Of a stretch of 5,374 nucleotides of DNA, positions 3,586 to 5,374 are shown piece after piece. The notes under the pieces are model-generated. The model was not told the DNA's origin. It ran no database searches and saw only the letters and a program-made list of their open reading frames with translations. Position 1 is the stretch's first letter. The number at the start of each line of letters is the position of its first letter. Source of the stretch: Thermoflexus sp042408365 (lineage in GTDB: Bacteria; Chloroflexota; Anaerolineae; Thermoflexales; Thermoflexaceae); the NCBI RefSeq assembly GCF_042408365.1, contig NZ_JBHOQJ010000143.1, positions 1 through 5,374 on the forward strand, given 5' to 3'. The position numbers and the translations under genes are program-made.

Positions 3586-5374
3586 TTCTCCTTCCCTTCT
3601 TCGTCCGGCGTCAGGTCCAGCAGGCCCATCGGCAGGCGCGGCACCTTCGGCTTCTCCTCCTCCCGGCCGAAACGGATCACCTCGCCGGAGTCGGTGATCG
3701 CCTCCACCGACACCGCCAGGGACTGGAGCTCTTTCACCAGCACCTTGAAGGAGGCCGGCAAGCCGGGCTCTTCGATCTTCTGCCCTTTGACGATGGCCTC
3801 GTAAGTTTTGACGCGGCCCTGGACATCGTCGGACTTCACGGTGAGCATTTCCTGCAGCGTGTAGGCCGCGCCGTACGCCTCGAGGGCCCAAACCTCCATC
3901 TCGCCGAAGCGCTGGCCACCGAATTGAGCCTTGCCGCCCAGCGGCTGTTGGGTGATCAGGGAGTAGGGGCCAGTGGATCGGGCGTGCACCTTGTCTTCCA
4001 CCAGGTGGGCCAACTTCATCATATAAATCACGCCCACCGTCACCGGCCGGTCGAACGGCTCGCCCGTCTTGCCGTCGTAGAGGATCATTTTGCCCAGGAT
4101 GGGCATCGGCTGGCCGGTCTCCAGCATCACCTCCGTGGCCCGCTGGCGGACCTGCTCATCCGGGATGTCCCGTGTCTCCACGCCCAGGCGCTCCATCCAC
4201 AGCCGCAGCCCCACCAGGATGGCCTTCTCATCCGCCCGGCGGCGCTCTTCGACGGAGCGCGGATCATCCTCAAAGACCAGGATCTCATCCGGATCGTAGC
4301 CCCGATCCCGGAGCCACTCCCGGAGGTTGCTGCGGCGGGCGTAGACCTCGTCCGTGGCCAGGCGGTCCACATCATAGCCCCGGGCCCCCAGGAGCGCTGA
4401 GAGATACAGCAGGCGCGCCTCGTCGTCATCCCGGAGCTCCGAGAGATCGTAGCCCTGGGCCTTCAGCCAACTCCAGCACTGGCGCCGGGCATCCTCCCAG
4501 GCCGTGTCGATCATCCAGGCCCGAGCCAGCTCAGCCTCGATCTCCTGCTCATCCGCCCCGTCGAATACCGGGGTGATGGCTCGGAAGCCCAGCCGCGAGG
4601 CCGCCCAGCCGAGGTGGGTTTCTAAGAGCTGCCCAATGTTCATCCGGCTGGGCACCCCCAGCGGGTTCAGGATGATATCCACCGGGGTGCCATCGGGCAG
4701 GAAGGGCATATCCTCGATGGGCACCACCTTCGAGATCACGCCCTTGTTCCCATGGCGGCCGGCCATCTTATCGCCCTCAGCGATCTTGCGCCACTGGGCC
4801 ACCGAGACCCGAACCACCGCGTTCACGCCGGCGGGGAGCTCCCGGTACTCGTCCCGGGAGAAGAACTTCACATCGATCACCTTCCCATGCTCGCCATGGG
4901 GCATCCGGAGCGAGGAATCCTTCACATCCTGCGCCTTCTCCCCGAAGATCGCCCGGAGCAGCCGCTCCTCCGGCGTCATCTCCCGCTCGCCCTTGGGCGT
5001 GATCTTGCCCACCAGGATATCGCCCGGGCCCACCAGCGCCCCGATGCGGATGATCCCGTTCTCGTCCAGATCCCGCAGCTGATCCTCGCCGACGTTGGGG
5101 ATGTCCCGCGTGATCTCCTCCGGGCCCAGCTTGGTCTCGCGGGCCTCGGCTTCGTGCTTCTCGATGTGGATGGAGGAATAAATATCCTCCCGCACCAGCC
5201 GCTCGCTGATCACGATCGCGTCCTCGAAAACCTGGCCCTCCCAGGAAAGGAAAGCCACAACGAGGTTGCGGCCCAGGGCCAGCATCCCTTGATCCGTGCT
5301 GCTGGAGTCCGCGATGACCTGGCCCTTCTTCACCTTCTGGCCCTTGAAGACCAGCGGGCGCTGGTGGATGCAGG
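3582..5374 (-). CDS. rpoB: DNA-directed RNA polymerase subunit beta, C-terminal part
   Basis: Catalytic beta subunit of RNA polymerase; 596 C-terminal residues are visible and the 5' part lies beyond the right edge. The first visible residues (CIHQRPLVFKGQKVKKG) are mid-protein, and the GTG at 5333 is an internal valine, not a start. Recognised blocks in order: ADSSSTDQG, FEDAIVISERLV, KLGPEEITRDIPNVGE, GDILVGKITPKGE, LLRAIFGEKA, then GDKMAGRHGNKG with the two lysines equivalent to E. coli K1065 and K1073, and MNIGQLLETHLG. The HARSTGPYS and QPLGGKAQFGGQRFGEMEVW blocks and the KSDD and FKVLVKELQSL end complete it. The large insertion that E. coli carries before GDKMAG is absent. Between FDGA and LYDG there are 157 residues, against about 21 in E. 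coli or Bacillus. The frame ends at TGA 3584-3582 after an acidic tail (TPDEEGKEK). A terminator follows, and rpoC does not. Confidence 0.98.
   Translation of the reverse strand, partial: CIHQRPLVFKGQKVKKGQVIADSSSTDQGMLALGRNLVVAFLSWEGQVFEDAIVISERLVREDIYSSIHIEKHEAEARETKLGPEEITRDIPNVGEDQLRDLDENGIIRIGALVGPGDILVGKITPKGEREMTPEERLLRAIFGEKAQDVKDSSLRMPHGEHGKVIDVKFFSRDEYRELPAGVNAVVRVSVAQWRKIAEGDKMAGRHGNKGVISKVVPIEDMPFLPDGTPVDIILNPLGVPSRMNIGQLLETHLGWAASRLGFRAITPVFDGADEQEIEAELARAWMIDTAWEDARRQCWSWLKAQGYDLSELRDDDEARLLYLSALLGARGYDVDRLATDEVYARRSNLREWLRDRGYDPDEILVFEDDPRSVEERRRADEKAILVGLRLWMERLGVETRDIPDEQVRQRATEVMLETGQPMPILGKMILYDGKTGEPFDRPVTVGVIYMMKLAHLVEDKVHARSTGPYSLITQQPLGGKAQFGGQRFGEMEVWALEAYGAAYTLQEMLTVKSDDVQGRVKTYEAIVKGQKIEEPGLPASFKVLVKELQSLAVSVEAITDSGEVIRFGREEEKPKVPRLPMGLLDLTPDEEGKEK
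4083..4523 (-). other. RpoB insertion with repeated W-L-x3-G-Y-D motif
   Basis: Part of the rpoB reading frame between the FDGA and LYDG blocks; about 135 residues longer than in E. coli or Bacillus. It contains repeated units of the form (W/L)L-x3-GYD-x3-L/I followed by an acidic stretch and Arg. GYD codons lie at 4454-4446, 4379-4371 and 4301-4293, that is 25 and 26 residues apart. A weaker fourth unit (WMERLGVETRDI) lies 39 residues on. The units look helical and highly charged. Known beta subunits carry lineage-specific insertions; whether this exact one is described I cannot say. Confidence 0.8.

Noticed and set aside
4172..5082. Plus-strand open frames inside rpoB
   Set aside because: They are antisense to highly conserved RpoB sequence, overlap one another, and have compositionally biased translations.
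5331..5333. GTG as a start codon for rpoB
   Set aside because: The frame continues upstream to the window edge with conserved RpoB residues (CIHQRPLVFKGQK), so this is an internal Val codon.

Overview
The window looks like chromosomal DNA from a GC-rich, probably thermophilic bacterium. My best guess is Chloroflexota (Anaerolineae or Thermoflexia-like). The guess rests on an unusual insertion in RpoB, a GatC-GatA pair without an adjacent GatB, and an SH3b plus LytM-type envelope protein. It is inferred from style, not from a search. All supported genes lie on the minus strand, so transcription runs right to left.

Layout in transcription order. (1) 5374-3582 is the C-terminal half of rpoB (RNA polymerase beta), cut by the right edge. 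It carries the nucleotide-binding GDKMAGRHGNKG block and the conserved C-terminal region. It also has about 135 extra residues containing a repeated W-L-x3-G-Y-D motif. (2) A small hairpin spans the rpoB stop codon. A strong intrinsic terminator follows (stems 3514-3549, T-tract to 3505), so rpoC is not cotranscribed here. (3) The 3255-3513 spacer has G-quadruplex motifs on both strands, short duplicated words, and a perfect TATAAT box at 3314-3309 that probably drives gatC. (4) gatC (3254-2961) and gatA (2924-1395) encode two of the three subunits of the tRNA-dependent amidotransferase GatCAB. Each has a clear Shine-Dalgarno that fixes its start. No gatB follows. (5) A 130-bp hairpin-rich spacer comes next; the gatA C-terminus reads into this repeat-like DNA. 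(6) The last gene (1264-56) is an SH3b-SH3b-M23 (LytM-like) protein whose HxH metal/catalytic motif has lost one histidine. A GC-rich hairpin lies downstream at the left edge.

Functionally the window joins transcription (rpoB), translation fidelity or supply of Gln-tRNA(Gln)/Asn-tRNA(Asn) (gatC, gatA) and cell-envelope metabolism (M23-like protein). No CRISPR array, transposase, tRNA or rRNA was seen. The most notable features are the repeat-bearing RpoB insertion, rpoB ending in its own terminator with no rpoC after it, the damaged M23 active site, and the GatA tail encoded by repeat-like sequence.
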